Program-made: the position numbers and the translations under genes
The notes under the pieces: generated by a model
Database searches by the model: none
Told to the model about the DNA's origin: nothing
What the model saw: the letters and a program-made list of their open reading frames with translations, nothing else
NCBI RefSeq assembly: GCF_002192255.1
Contig: NZ_CP021768.1
Location: 3,242,001-3,306,000 of the forward strand
Reading direction: 5' to 3'
From: Stenotrophomonas sp. WZN-1
GTDB lineage: Bacteria; Pseudomonadota; Gammaproteobacteria; Xanthomonadales; Xanthomonadaceae
DNA: 64,000 bases
Shown here: piece after piece, positions 14,678-24,259 of the stretch
Layout: the number at the start of each line of letters is the position of its first letter
How positions within the stretch are numbered: position 1 is the stretch's first letter

Positions 14678-16315
14678 CTACGGCAGCGCGCGCGCCAGCA
14701 TCGCCGACAGGTCCACGCCCGCCGGCAGCGTCCCGAACACCAGCCCATGCTCCCCGTGCAGCCGGCTGCGCACGAACGCCTCCGCCATCGGACTGCGCGC
14801 ACGCAACAGCAGCGCGGCCTGCAGCAGCAGCGCAGTGCGCTCGCAGAACAGCCGCGCCTGCGACTCATCCGGTGGCGGCGCCGCTGCCCAACGCTGCAAA
14901 GCCGCTGCGTAGCGCGCATCACGATCGGCCACCGCCGCCAGCTCAGCGCGCAGCGCCGCCAGCGCCTCCGGTTCGCGCGCCAGTGCGCGCAGCACGTCCA
15001 GGCACTGGATGTTGCCGCTGCCTTCCCAGATCGAATTCAACGGTGCCTGCCGGTACAACCGCGGCAGCATCGATTCCTCCACATAGCCCGCACCGCCCAG
15101 GCATTCCTGCGCTTCATTGACGAAGGCCGGCGCGCGCTTGCACAACCAGTACTTGCCCAGCGCCGTCCCCACACGCGCCAACGCGGCTTCGTTGGCATCC
15201 ACGCCGGCCCGGTCCACCGCACGCGCGATGCGCATCGACAGCACCGTGGCCGCTTCCGACTCCAGTGCCAGGTCGGCCAGCACATTGGTCATCAACGGGT
15301 GCTCGACCAGCAGCTTGCCGAACGTGCGGCGATGACGTGCGTGATGCAGGGCCTGCGCCAGCGCCATGCGCATTTCCGCCGCCGCACCCAGCATGCAGTC
15401 CAGGCGGGTCATCATCACCATGCCGATGATGGTGGCCACGCCGCGTCCCTCCTCGCCCACCCGCCACGCCTGCGCCCCGCAGAACTCGACTTCGCTGGAG
15501 GCGTTGGCCCAATCGCCGAGCTTGTCCTTCAAGCGCATCAACCGGAATGCGTTGCGGTCTCCGTCGGCCAACCGGCGCGGCATCAACAGGCAGGTGAGTC
15601 CTCCCGGCGCCTGCGCCAGCACCAGGAAGCCATCGCACATCGGTGCCGAAAAGAACCACTTGTGACCGACCAGGCGATAGCGTTCGCCATCGATTGGTTC
15701 GGCGCGCGTGCCGTTGGCGCGCACATCCGAGCCTCCCTGCTTTTCGGTCATGCCCATGCCCAGGGTAATGCCGTCCTTGTCCGCCACCGGCACATCGCGC
15801 GGGTCATAGACCGGCGCGGCGGCCTTGCGCGCCCACTCGGCCAGATGCGGCTGCGATCGCAGCACCGCCACTGCCGCATGGGTCATGGTCAATGGGCAGC
15901 TGGTGCCCGCCTCAGCCTGGTGATGCAGATAGCTCAGCACCGCCCGCGCCACATGCGCACCCGGCTGCGGCTCGTGCCAGGACAGGCCCGCCACGCCATG
16001 TTGCTTCGCTGCGCCCATCAACTGGTGATAGGCCGGATGGAACTCCACCGTATCGATGCGATGGCCCTGCGCATCATGCGTGCGCAGGCGCGGCCGATCG
16101 CGGTTGGCATCGAAGCCGAGCCGGTAGAGCTCGTCACCCGCCAACGCGCCATAGACAGCCAGTCGCGGCACGAAGCTGCCAGCGCCTTCGCGCTGCACGG
16201 CATCCATCAATGCCACGTCGTCGGTCCACAACTGGCGCCCCGCGAACGGCGGCGGCTGGTTGAGCACCACATGGGTTTCGTACGGCGCGTTGCTGCTGAA
16301 GCTGGGTCCACTCAT
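14678..16315 (-). CDS. aidB: AidB-like acyl-CoA dehydrogenase
   Basis: A 545-residue flavoprotein, the length of E. coli AidB (541) rather than of ordinary acyl-CoA dehydrogenases (about 390). The FAD/substrate motifs are GMGMTEKQGGSDVRANGT and YRLVGHKWFFSAPMCDGFLV. The C-terminal part contains LGGAGYVEESMLPRLYRQ and NSIWEGSGNIQCLDVLRA, typical for the AidB branch. AidB has weak isovaleryl-CoA dehydrogenase activity, binds DNA and is part of the alkylation response in E. coli. No ada gene is nearby. The start at 16315 removes 30 unlikely residues of frame extension and has an AGGA site. Confidence 0.9.
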   Translation of the reverse strand: MSGPSFSSNAPYETHVVLNQPPPFAGRQLWTDDVALMDAVQREGAGSFVPRLAVYGALAGDELYRLGFDANRDRPRLRTHDAQGHRIDTVEFHPAYHQLMGAAKQHGVAGLSWHEPQPGAHVARAVLSYLHHQAEAGTSCPLTMTHAAVAVLRSQPHLAEWARKAAAPVYDPRDVPVADKDGITLGMGMTEKQGGSDVRANGTRAEPIDGERYRLVGHKWFFSAPMCDGFLVLAQAPGGLTCLLMPRRLADGDRNAFRLMRLKDKLGDWANASSEVEFCGAQAWRVGEEGRGVATIIGMVMMTRLDCMLGAAAEMRMALAQALHHARHRRTFGKLLVEHPLMTNVLADLALESEAATVLSMRIARAVDRAGVDANEAALARVGTALGKYWLCKRAPAFVNEAQECLGGAGYVEESMLPRLYRQAPLNSIWEGSGNIQCLDVLRALAREPEALAALRAELAAVADRDARYAAALQRWAAAPPPDESQARLFCERTALLLQAALLLRARSPMAEAFVRSRLHGEHGLVFGTLPAGVDLSAMLARALP

Positions 16316-16428
16316 CCGGTCCGTCCTGGCGGCAAGAGGTGTGCGGTTCGATTGTGCCGCATCGCCTGCCAAGCCCGTGTTCAGGCCGATTCTCACCCTG
16401 TGCACGAGCGGCCGGCCAAAGTGATCGC

Positions 16429-17427
16429 ATGGCAGCCAACGACGATCTGGTGGTCCTGCGCCCCGAAGGGCTGTACTGCGCCGCCGGTGATTTCCACATC
16501 GATCCCTGGCGACCGGTAGCGCGCGCGGTCATCACCCATGGCCACGGCGATCACGCACGCCCGGGCATGGGCGAGTACCACTGCAGCGACGGCAGCCTGC
16601 CGATCCTGCGCTGGCGCCTGGGCGATGTACCGGTGCAGGCACATGCCGAGGGCGTACCGTTCCGACTGGGCCAGGTGCAGGTATCGCTGCATCCAGCCGG
16701 CCATGTACTGGGGTCTTCGCAGGTGCGCATCGACGACGGGCAACAGGTGTGGGTGGCGTCCGGCGACTACAAGCGCCAGCCTGATCCAACCTGTGCGCCA
16801 TTCGAAGTGGTGCCCTGCGATACCTTCATCACCGAGGCCACCTTCGCCCTGCCGATCTACCGTTGGCCGGACACCCCCGCCGTCGCTGCGGAGATCGTGG
16901 CGTGGCGGCGCGAATGCGAACAGCGCGGCGAAGCTGCGATCCTGCTGTGCTATGCACTGGGCAAGGCGCAACGGGTGCTGGCCGAACTGCTGCCGCTGGA
17001 CGATCGCCCGGCCTGGCTGCACGGAGCCATCGCCAATGGTGTGGCGGTGTACCGGCAGGCCAACGTGCCAATGCTGGAGACGCTTGCGGTGGCCGAGCAG
17101 GGTCGCCAGCCGGATGCCGCCGGCCAGTTGATCCTCGCCCCACCCTCGGCCGCCGGCACACCGTGGATGCGCCGCTTCGGCCGCCACCAGTTGGGCTTCG
17201 CCTCGGGCTGGATGCAGTTGCGCGGCAACCGGCGTCGCCGCAACGTCGATCGTGGCTTCGTCATTTCCGATCACGCCGATTGGCCCGCGCTGCTGCAGAC
17301 CATCGAACAGACGGGCGCGCAGCGGGTGATCGCCACCCATGGCAATACCGATGCGTTGATTCCCTTCCTGCGCGAGCGTGGCGTAGCGGCTGAAGCCTTC
17401 CGTACCGACTTCGGGAGCGAGGAATGA
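16429..17427 (+). CDS. Ligase-associated DNA exonuclease (metallo-beta-lactamase fold)
   Basis: A 332-residue nuclease of the SNM1/CPSF family. The zinc motif THGHGDHA is at residues 36-43, further metal ligands appear in HPAGHVLGSS and the VASGDYK strand, and SDHADW and ATHGN come later. It is the first of four genes with overlapping ends: this gene overlaps the ligase by four bases (ATGA). The set exonuclease-ligase-Lhr-type helicase-PdeM is a known bacterial DNA-damage cassette. This member is expected to trim DNA ends. Confidence 0.93.
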   Translation: MAANDDLVVLRPEGLYCAAGDFHIDPWRPVARAVITHGHGDHARPGMGEYHCSDGSLPILRWRLGDVPVQAHAEGVPFRLGQVQVSLHPAGHVLGSSQVRIDDGQQVWVASGDYKRQPDPTCAPFEVVPCDTFITEATFALPIYRWPDTPAVAAEIVAWRRECEQRGEAAILLCYALGKAQRVLAELLPLDDRPAWLHGAIANGVAVYRQANVPMLETLAVAEQGRQPDAAGQLILAPPSAAGTPWMRRFGRHQLGFASGWMQLRGNRRRRNVDRGFVISDHADWPALLQTIEQTGAQRVIATHGNTDALIPFLRERGVAAEAFRTDFGSEE

Positions 17428-19031
17428 AGGCCTTCGCGGCGCTCTACCAGCGCCTGGACCGCAGCACCGCCACGCTGGACAAGCGTGCAGCGTTGATCGA
17501 CTACTTCAGCCAGGCAGGCGCGCATGATGCGGCGTGGGCGCTGTACCTGCTCAGCGGTGGCAAGGTGGGCGGTGCACGCCGCAAGATCGCCGCCAGTGGC
17601 GAACTGCGCACCTGGATCGCCGAGGAATCGGGGCTGCCACCGTGGCTGGTGGAAGACAGCTATGCGCAGGTCGGTGACCTCGCCGAGACACTGACCCTGC
17701 TGCTGGATGATCCACCACAGCCTTCGCCCGACCGCCCCTTGGCCGAATGGATCGAACAGCACCTGCTGGCGGTGGCCAACCAGCCCGAAGCGGTGCGCCG
17801 TACGGCGGTCGTCGCCGGCTGGCGGCAGCTTTGCAGCGGCGAACGCCTGGTGTTCAACAAGCTGCTGACCGGCGCCTTGCGCGTCGGCGTCTCGCAGCGC
17901 CTGGTGCAGCAGGCACTGGCGGAGTGGTCCGGCCTGGACATCGCACGCATCGCCCAGCGCATGCTGGGCGAATGGGTGCCCTCGCCCGGGCTGCTGGGCC
18001 AGCTGCTGTCGCCGGATGAGCTGCCACTGGACCGGCAGCAACCCTACCCGTTCTTCCTCGCCTCGCCATTGGAAAGCGATCCTGCCGAGCGCCTCGGCCC
18101 TATCGAAGATTGGCTGCTGGAATGGAAGTGGGATGGCATCCGCCTGCAGCTGCTGCGCCGGCGTGGCGAGGTCGCATTGTGGTCACGCGGCGAAGAGCGG
18201 CTGGATGGCCGCTTCCCCGAAATCGAGCAGGCCGCGATGGCGCTTCCCGATGGCTGCGTACTGGACGGCGAGCTGCTGGCCTGGGACGACGCCACCGACC
18301 TGCCGCGTGCATTCACCGCACTGCAGACCCGCATCCAGCGCCGCAAACCCGGTGCGGCCACCCTGCGCAACACGCCGGTGCGCGTGCTCGCCTATGACCT
18401 GCTGGAACTCGATGGCGCGGACCTGCGTGAGCATCCGTTGCAGGAACGGCGTGCACGGCTTGCCGAGATCGTCGGTGCCCTGGGTGATGCACGGATCCGG
18501 CTGTCACCCGACGTTGCCGCCGAAGACTGGCCGCAGGCTGCCGCGATGCGGGAAACAGCGCGCGAACGCGGCGTGGAAGGGCTGATGCTGAAACGACGTG
18601 GCTCGCCCTACCAGGCCGGGCGACGCCGCGGCGACTGGTGGAAATGGAAGGTCGATCCGCTCACCATCGATGCGGTGCTCTTGTATGCGCAGGCCGGCCA
18701 TGGGCGGCGCAGCACGCTGTATACCGACTACACGTTCGGCGTCTGGGACGGCGACGCGCTGGTACCGGTGGCCAAGGCCTATTCGGGCCTGGATGACAAG
18801 GAAATCCTCGCGCTCGACCGCTGGATCCGCGCCAACACCCGCGAGCGCTTCGGACCGGTGCGCGGCGTGCGCGCCGAACAGGTGTTCGAGCTGGGCTTCG
18901 AGGCAGTCAACCGCAGCAGCCGGCACAAGTCCGGTATCGCCGTGCGCTTTCCGCGCATCCTGCGTTGGCGCCACGACAAGCCGGCCAGCGAGGCCGATCA
19001 GCTGGCCGCCCTGCAGGCGCTGGCGCGATGA
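17424..19031 (+). CDS. ATP-dependent DNA ligase (repair cassette)
   Basis: A 535-residue ligase. The adenylated lysine is Lys235 in the motif EWKWDGIRLQ. Other nucleotidyltransferase motifs follow (CVLDGELLAWD, then EGLMLKRRGSPYQAGRR and DWWKWKVDP). The N-terminal 200 residues form the DNA-binding domain with LLSGGKVGGARR. It is separate from the essential NAD-dependent LigA and from Ku-LigD. It overlaps the helicase gene by four bases (ATGA). Expected role is sealing breaks together with the exonuclease, helicase and PdeM of this operon. Confidence 0.95.
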   Translation: MKAFAALYQRLDRSTATLDKRAALIDYFSQAGAHDAAWALYLLSGGKVGGARRKIAASGELRTWIAEESGLPPWLVEDSYAQVGDLAETLTLLLDDPPQPSPDRPLAEWIEQHLLAVANQPEAVRRTAVVAGWRQLCSGERLVFNKLLTGALRVGVSQRLVQQALAEWSGLDIARIAQRMLGEWVPSPGLLGQLLSPDELPLDRQQPYPFFLASPLESDPAERLGPIEDWLLEWKWDGIRLQLLRRRGEVALWSRGEERLDGRFPEIEQAAMALPDGCVLDGELLAWDDATDLPRAFTALQTRIQRRKPGAATLRNTPVRVLAYDLLELDGADLREHPLQERRARLAEIVGALGDARIRLSPDVAAEDWPQAAAMRETARERGVEGLMLKRRGSPYQAGRRRGDWWKWKVDPLTIDAVLLYAQAGHGRRSTLYTDYTFGVWDGDALVPVAKAYSGLDDKEILALDRWIRANTRERFGPVRGVRAEQVFELGFEAVNRSSRHKSGIAVRFPRILRWRHDKPASEADQLAALQALAR

Positions 19032-21487
19032 ACCGCAGCCAGGCACTACGCCGGCTGGAAGACTGGTTCGCGTCGAAAGGCTGGCGCTCGCTGCCGTTCC
19101 AGCGCGCGATGTGGCGGCACTATCTCGCCGGCGGATCCGGGTTGCTGCACACCCCCACGGGCAGCGGCAAGACCATGGCGATGTTCGGCGGTCCGCTGCT
19201 GCAGGCCATGATCGATCCACCGCCCCCGCCCCGCCGCGCCAGCGCGGTGCGCCCGCTGCAGGTGCTGTGGGTGACGCCCTTGCGCGCATTGGCCAGCGAC
19301 ACCGCGCGCGCACTGCAGGCCGTGGTTGATGGGGTGGGGCTTGGATGGCGCGTCGGCCTGCGCAGTGGTGACGCCAGCAACCGCGAACGACGACAGGCGC
19401 GCGAGGGCCGCATCGACGTACTGGTCACCACGCCGGAATCGTTGGCGCTGCTGCTGAGCTATCCGGATACGCTGCCGCGCATGCGCCAGCTGCGCTGCGT
19501 GGTGGTGGACGAATGGCACGAGCTGCTGGGCAGCAAGCGTGGAGTGCTGCTGCAGTTGAACCTGGCGGTGTTGCGCGAGGCCGCGCCTGCATTGCAGCTG
19601 TGGGGACTATCGGCCACGCTGGGAAACCTGCAGGAAGCGCGCGACGTGCTGCTGCCCGGGCAGCCCGACGCGCCGATCGTGCAGGGCGTGCGCCCGCGCG
19701 CAATCAGCGTGCGCAGTCTGCTGCCGGACCCCGGCGAACGTTTCCCCTGGGCCGGGCATCTCGGCCTGGCGCAGCTGCCGCGCGTGCTGGATGCATTGAT
19801 GCAGGCGCGCAGCAGCCTGCTGTTCACCAACACCCGTGCGCAGGCAGAACTGTGGCATCAGGCGCTGGCCGCGGTCTGGCCGGAAGACCCGGCCACGTTG
19901 GCGCTGCACCACGGCTCGCTGGATCCGGTGCTGCGCCAGCAGGTGGAAGACGGGCTGCGCGCGGGCGCGCTGCGCTGCGTCGTTGCCACCTCCAGCCTCG
20001 ACCTCGGCGTGGACTTCCCCGAGGTTGAGCAGGTACTGCAGCTGGGCAGCCCGAAGGGCGTGGCGCGCCTGCGCCAACGCGCCGGACGCGCACGCCATCG
20101 TCCGGGTGCCAGCGGCTCAATTCTGTGCGTCCCCAGCCATGCGCTGGAGCTGGCCGAGTACGCTGCGGTACGCCGTGCATTGGCCGAAGGCGTGGTCGAA
20201 GCACGCAGGCCACCAACGCTGTCGCTGGATGTGCTGGCCCAGCATGCGGTCAGCCGCGCCCTGGCGGGCGGCTTCGACAGCGCCGCGCTGCTGGCACAGG
20301 TAAGGCGTACCCATGCCTTCGCGTCTCTCGGCGACGATCAATGGCAGGCCGTGCTCACGTTCATCGTGCAAGGCGGCCAGGCGCTGGCCCAGTACCCCGA
20401 TTTCCACAAGGTCGTGCGTGATGCCGATGGGCGGTACCGCATGCACGACCGTCGCCAGGCGCTGCGTCATCGGCTGTCGATCGGCACCATCAGCAGCGAT
20501 GGCAGTGTGCGCGTGCAGTTCCTGCGCGGCGGTAGCCTGGGCGCCGTGGAGGAGCAGTTCGCCAGCCGCCTGCGCCGTGGCGATCGCTTCCAGTTCGCCG
20601 GACGCCTGCTGGAGCTGGTGCAGCTGCGCGACATGACCGCCTTCGTGCGGTTGGCACGAGGGCGCGGTGACGGTGTCGTCCCCCGCTGGCAGGGCGGCCA
20701 GTTGCCGCTGTCGATGCCGCTCGGCCGCGAGCTGGAGTGGGTCCTGTCCGGCGCCGACGACAGCGCCGAATCACGCTGGCTGTCCCCCTTGCTGGCACTG
20801 CAGCAGCAGTTGTCGGCGCTTCCCGGCCCTGGCCACCTTCTGGTGGAAGAGGTGCGACGCCGCGAAGGCCAGTTCCTGTTCGTCTACCTCTTTGCCGGCC
20901 GCCACGTGCACGAGGCGCTGGCCGCCTTGCTGGCGCTGCGCTGTACCCGCCGGCAGCGCAACAGCATCGGCTATGCGGTGAACGATCACGGCCTGGTACT
21001 GGCACCGGCGCAGGCGATCGATCTGGATGCGGCGGAATGGAAGGCGCTGTTCACCACCGATCGGCTGCTTGACGATCTGCGTGCCGCGGTGAACCTGGGC
21101 GAGCTGGCGCGCCGCCAGTTCCGTGGCATCGCGCGCGTAGCGGGCCTGCTGGTACCCAGCCTGCCCGGCGGCATGCCGCGATCACTGCGCCAGCTGCAGG
21201 CCTCGGCAGGCCTGCTCTTCGACGTGCTGCGCGAGCACGATCCTGACCATCTGCTGCTGGCGCTGGCCGAACGCGAGGTGCTGCACGACAGCCTCGATCT
21301 GGCTGGGTTACAGCAGGTACTGGCAAGGATCGGCACGCAGATTCTCTCGATGCAGCGTCCATCGTCACTTACGCCACTGGGCTTCCCGTTGTGGGCCGAA
21401 CGCCTGCGTGGGCAGTTCAGCAACGAGGACTGGCGTACCCGCGTGCAACGCGCGGCCCAGCAGCTGGAGCGTCGCCATGGCCGATGA
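19028..21487 (+). CDS. Ligase-associated DEXH-box helicase (Lhr-Core type)
   Basis: An 819-residue superfamily 2 helicase. Motif I is TPTGSGKT (near residue 40), motif II is VVDEWHELLGS, with SATLGNL and the ATSSLDLGVDFPEVEQ and RAGRARHRP motifs in the second RecA domain. The C-terminal half has a winged helix and the DUF4049-like core of Lhr (LRGGSLGAVEEQFASRLRRG). Lhr-Core is a 3'-5' DNA translocase. The start ATG is inside the ligase stop (ATGA), and the end overlaps pdeM by 11 bases, so translation is coupled along the operon. Confidence 0.95.
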   Translation: MNRSQALRRLEDWFASKGWRSLPFQRAMWRHYLAGGSGLLHTPTGSGKTMAMFGGPLLQAMIDPPPPPRRASAVRPLQVLWVTPLRALASDTARALQAVVDGVGLGWRVGLRSGDASNRERRQAREGRIDVLVTTPESLALLLSYPDTLPRMRQLRCVVVDEWHELLGSKRGVLLQLNLAVLREAAPALQLWGLSATLGNLQEARDVLLPGQPDAPIVQGVRPRAISVRSLLPDPGERFPWAGHLGLAQLPRVLDALMQARSSLLFTNTRAQAELWHQALAAVWPEDPATLALHHGSLDPVLRQQVEDGLRAGALRCVVATSSLDLGVDFPEVEQVLQLGSPKGVARLRQRAGRARHRPGASGSILCVPSHALELAEYAAVRRALAEGVVEARRPPTLSLDVLAQHAVSRALAGGFDSAALLAQVRRTHAFASLGDDQWQAVLTFIVQGGQALAQYPDFHKVVRDADGRYRMHDRRQALRHRLSIGTISSDGSVRVQFLRGGSLGAVEEQFASRLRRGDRFQFAGRLLELVQLRDMTAFVRLARGRGDGVVPRWQGGQLPLSMPLGRELEWVLSGADDSAESRWLSPLLALQQQLSALPGPGHLLVEEVRRREGQFLFVYLFAGRHVHEALAALLALRCTRRQRNSIGYAVNDHGLVLAPAQAIDLDAAEWKALFTTDRLLDDLRAAVNLGELARRQFRGIARVAGLLVPSLPGGMPRSLRQLQASAGLLFDVLREHDPDHLLLALAEREVLHDSLDLAGLQQVLARIGTQILSMQRPSSLTPLGFPLWAERLRGQFSNEDWRTRVQRAAQQLERRHGR

Positions 21488-22118
21488 ACTGCCACTGCTG
21501 CGCGCAGGCGAATCGCTGATTCTGCTTGGCGCGCGTGCGCTTTACTGGCCCGCGCGGCAGGCGCTGTTGATTGCCGACCTGCACCTGGGCAAGGCCGATG
21601 TGTTCCGCCGCGCCGGCATCGCCCTGCCCAGCGGCGGCACCGGCGAAGACCTGCAACGCCTGCAGGGTCTGCAGGACAGGCATGGCTGCCGCGAGCTGTG
21701 GATCCTGGGCGACATCCTGCATGGGCCGGCGCATCGCGCCGCCTGGTACCAGCAATGGCTGGGATGGCGCGAACGCAACGCTGCACTGGATGTGCATGTC
21801 CTGCGCGGGAATCACGACCGGCAGCTGCCGCATGCCCAGCTGCAGGTACAGGTCCACGACGAAGTACGGCTGCCGCCGTTCCTGCTTCGCCATGAGCCGA
21901 CACCCGATGCAGAGCTGCATGTGATTGCCGGGCACCTGCATCCGCAGGTCGCCTTGAGGCCATTGCGAAGGCGTTTCCCCGCATTCTGGCTGCGTGACAG
22001 GATGACGGTGCTGCCGGCCTTTTCTGCGTTCACCGCCGGAATCGTGCCTGTTCCCGCCGACGGCGATCAGATGGTCGCCTGCGTGGAAAACGGCCTGGTG
22101 GAACTGCCAGTGGTTTGA
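21477..22118 (+). CDS. pdeM: Ligase-associated endonuclease/phosphoesterase PdeM
   Basis: A 213-residue calcineurin-like phosphoesterase with the expected metal motifs in order: IADLHLGK, LGDILHG, LRGNHDRQ and GHLHPQV. Together they form the two-metal site. Members of this family in ligase/Lhr operons cleave DNA phosphodiesters with manganese. It is the last gene of the four-gene repair operon, starts 11 bases before the helicase stop, and converges on the small gene at 22120 with one base between stops. Confidence 0.93.
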   Translation: MADELPLLRAGESLILLGARALYWPARQALLIADLHLGKADVFRRAGIALPSGGTGEDLQRLQGLQDRHGCRELWILGDILHGPAHRAAWYQQWLGWRERNAALDVHVLRGNHDRQLPHAQLQVQVHDEVRLPPFLLRHEPTPDAELHVIAGHLHPQVALRPLRRRFPAFWLRDRMTVLPAFSAFTAGIVPVPADGDQMVACVENGLVELPVV

Positions 22119-22119
22119 A

Positions 22120-22389
22120 TCAGGCCGGACGGATGCCCAGCTGCGGCATCAACTGGAACTCGGGCGTGTCATCTTCACGTCGCCGCGGCAAGGCCTGGAT
22201 CGCCGCCAGCATTTCCTGCGCGCAGGCGCGGATGCGTGCATGGTGCTCCGGCGATGCATGACTGATCAGGCTGCCCACATGGAATTCGAACACGTCCTCC
22301 AGTACGTCGGGCTGGTCCTCGTGCAGCATCTGCAACAGTCCGCGCAGCTTGCAGATTTCCGATTCCAGCTCCTCGACCGCGAACAACAT
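22120..22389 (-). CDS. Small acidic protein, unknown function
   Basis: An 89-residue cytoplasmic protein beginning MLFAVEELESEICKLRGLLQ and containing a helical, Glu/Asp-rich N-terminal half, then SLISHASPEHHARIRACAQE. No domain recognised. The start is fixed by an AGGAGGA site five bases before the ATG. Upstream in-frame codons would add a Gly/Pro-rich stretch with no ribosome binding site. The pattern is helical, so it may bind another protein. It is monocistronic as far as visible. Confidence 0.7.
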   Translation of the reverse strand: MLFAVEELESEICKLRGLLQMLHEDQPDVLEDVFEFHVGSLISHASPEHHARIRACAQEMLAAIQALPRRREDDTPEFQLMPQLGIRPA

Positions 22390-22569
22390 GGCGTCCTCCT
22401 CTTCAACAACAGGCGGCACGTCCGGGCCGCGACAGGCCGCAACGGCAACGCCGCCCGGGCCACGCGCGATGTTGATCACGGAAAGGAAAACGGGCGCCGC
22501 GCAATCGCGTGCAACCTACTTCTCGCATATCCACGGTGAGGCAACCGTTAATTCACGTGACAGCGCGCT

Positions 22570-23838
22570 TCACGCATTGGCCGTGATCGCGTTGATGCGA
22601 GGCATCTCCGCTGCGGTGGCCAGTGCGTCGACGAAAGCCGGATCCAGCGCAAGCGAACCGAACCAGCCATGCTGGGTACCGCTGAGCACGCGCAGCATGT
22701 GGCCACGCCCTCCGGGCAGGCGCCCCATCGGGCCGAGCAATACGTCACGCGCCTTGGCCCAGGCGTCACGGTCGGACTGGAACAGCGGTGTCAGCCAACG
22801 ACTCCAGCGCTGGTACACCGCAACGTGTGCCCTGCGTTGCGCCTGGTAGGCCTGCAGTGCAGCGGCACCGCCGCCATGCGTGCGCACGGCATCGCGCAGT
22901 GCCAACGCATCAAGCAGCGCCATGTTCACGCCCTGCCCCAGCTGCGGGCTCATCGCATGTGCGGCATCACCGGCCAATACCATGCGGCCGCAATGCCAGC
23001 GCGTCATCACAGCGTCACGGTAGACCGCGCGCGCCAGCTGGCCGGCATCACGCAGATGGGCGAAGCGTGCACTGGCCTGTGGCCACAACGCATGCAGCTC
23101 ATCCAGCCAGGGGGCCATGCCGTCGGCCTGCCAGCGCTCGAAGTCGGCGCGTGGCAGGCTCCAGAAGAAGCTCAGGCGCGGCGTGTCGTCACCGGGGCGC
23201 GTACCGACCGGCAGCAGCCCGATCATCTTGCGCGCGGCCACGTAGCGCTGGCGCAGCTCCTGCAGGTGCGGCCAGTCCTCGGCCGGCAGCAGGCACCACA
23301 GCGCCCCCCAGGGATACACCCGGTCCAGCCCGGTACCGCCGGCGATCGTGCCGCGCAGCGTCGACGCGGCGCCATCAGCGGCCACCACCAGGTCGAACGG
23401 GCCATGCGCGCGCCCGGCGCTGTCGCGCAGACGGCCGTGTTCGGCATCCACCCCGGTAATGGTGGTACCCGCATGCAGCTGGCCCTCGCCTGCGCGCGCC
23501 TCGTCCAGCAGCGAGAACAAGGCCCCGCGCTGCATGCCCAGGCCATGCAGGCGCGCGTCCAGGCCGTCGTAGCGCATGTCCATCACCGCGCGCTCGCACG
23601 GCGTGTCGCCATACAGGCGGTGCACCGGCGCGGCATGTGCGCGCACCGCATCAAGCAGGCCCATCTGCCACAGCACCTGCAGGCCGCTGGGCTGCAGCAG
23701 GAAGCCGGCGCCAACCGGCCCGGGGGTGGGCACGCGTTCGAAGATCTCAACCTCGTGGCCATCACGGGAGAGCAGGATGGACAATGCCTGTCCGGCGGTG
23801 CCGTAGCCGATCACGGCGATGCGCAGTCGTTCCTTCAT
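22570..23838 (-). CDS. FAD-dependent monooxygenase
   Basis: A 422-residue group A flavoprotein monooxygenase. The FAD-binding GxGxxG is IAVIGYGTAGQALS at the N-terminus with IFERVPTPGPVGAG after it. DLVVAADGAASTLR is the DG motif and LAGDAAHAMSPQLGQGVNMA is the second FAD (GD) motif. It would hydroxylate an aromatic or related substrate using NAD(P)H and oxygen. The substrate cannot be told. No pathway genes surround it. The start at 23838 is followed directly by the FAD motif. Confidence 0.88.
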   Translation of the reverse strand: MKERLRIAVIGYGTAGQALSILLSRDGHEVEIFERVPTPGPVGAGFLLQPSGLQVLWQMGLLDAVRAHAAPVHRLYGDTPCERAVMDMRYDGLDARLHGLGMQRGALFSLLDEARAGEGQLHAGTTITGVDAEHGRLRDSAGRAHGPFDLVVAADGAASTLRGTIAGGTGLDRVYPWGALWCLLPAEDWPHLQELRQRYVAARKMIGLLPVGTRPGDDTPRLSFFWSLPRADFERWQADGMAPWLDELHALWPQASARFAHLRDAGQLARAVYRDAVMTRWHCGRMVLAGDAAHAMSPQLGQGVNMALLDALALRDAVRTHGGGAAALQAYQAQRRAHVAVYQRWSRWLTPLFQSDRDAWAKARDVLLGPMGRLPGGRGHMLRVLSGTQHGWFGSLALDPAFVDALATAAEMPRINAITANA

Positions 23839-23916
23839 GGACGCATTGTGCCCGAGCGCAAATCCGGATGGCCATCTGCACTCCGGCCCCCGGCAGCACA
23901 ATCCTTGCCGTGACGC

Positions 23917-23947
23917 AAAAAAAAACCCCGCCGAAGCGGGGTTTTCA
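23917..23947 (-). terminator. Rho-independent terminator of the cold shock gene
   Basis: On the minus strand AACCCCGCTTC and GGCGGGGTTTTTTTT form the stem and U-tract, 18 bases past the cold shock stop. The other strand also ends in TTTTC, so it may work in both directions. Confidence 0.85.
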
Positions 23948-23964
23948 ACGCACTGTCGAGTGGA

Positions 23965-24171
23965 TCACTCGGCCGGCGTGATGTTCGAAGCCTGGGCGCC
24001 CTTCGGGCCCTGGGTCACGTCATAGGTGACACGCTGGCCTTCCTGCAGGCTGCGGAAGCCCTTGGAGTTGATGGCGGAGAAGTGCGCGAACACGTCGGCG
24101 CTGCCATCCTCCGGCGAGATGAAGCCAAATCCCTTGGCGTCGTTGAACCACTTGACGGTACCGTTCGGCAT
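23965..24171 (-). CDS. Cold shock protein (CspA family)
   Basis: A 68-residue single cold shock domain. RNP1 is KGFGFI and RNP2 is DVFAHFS, with the aromatic nucleic-acid face [20 protein letters not shown]. It binds single-stranded RNA or DNA as an RNA chaperone. The start ATG is followed at once by PNGTVKWF, the normal N-terminus. The leader and the purine phosphorylase stop lie within 88 bases upstream on the same strand, so it could be cotranscribed or have its own promoter. It cannot be told from sequence whether it is cold induced. Confidence 0.95.
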   Translation of the reverse strand: MPNGTVKWFNDAKGFGFISPEDGSADVFAHFSAINSKGFRSLQEGQRVTYDVTQGPKGAQASNITPAE

Positions 24172-24259
24172 GGTGATGCGAGACCTTATGCAATGAATGG
24201 GTGGTGTACGCTGAACCCGCGCACAAGCTGAGTATGCAAAGCTTGCTCGGGGAAGACAA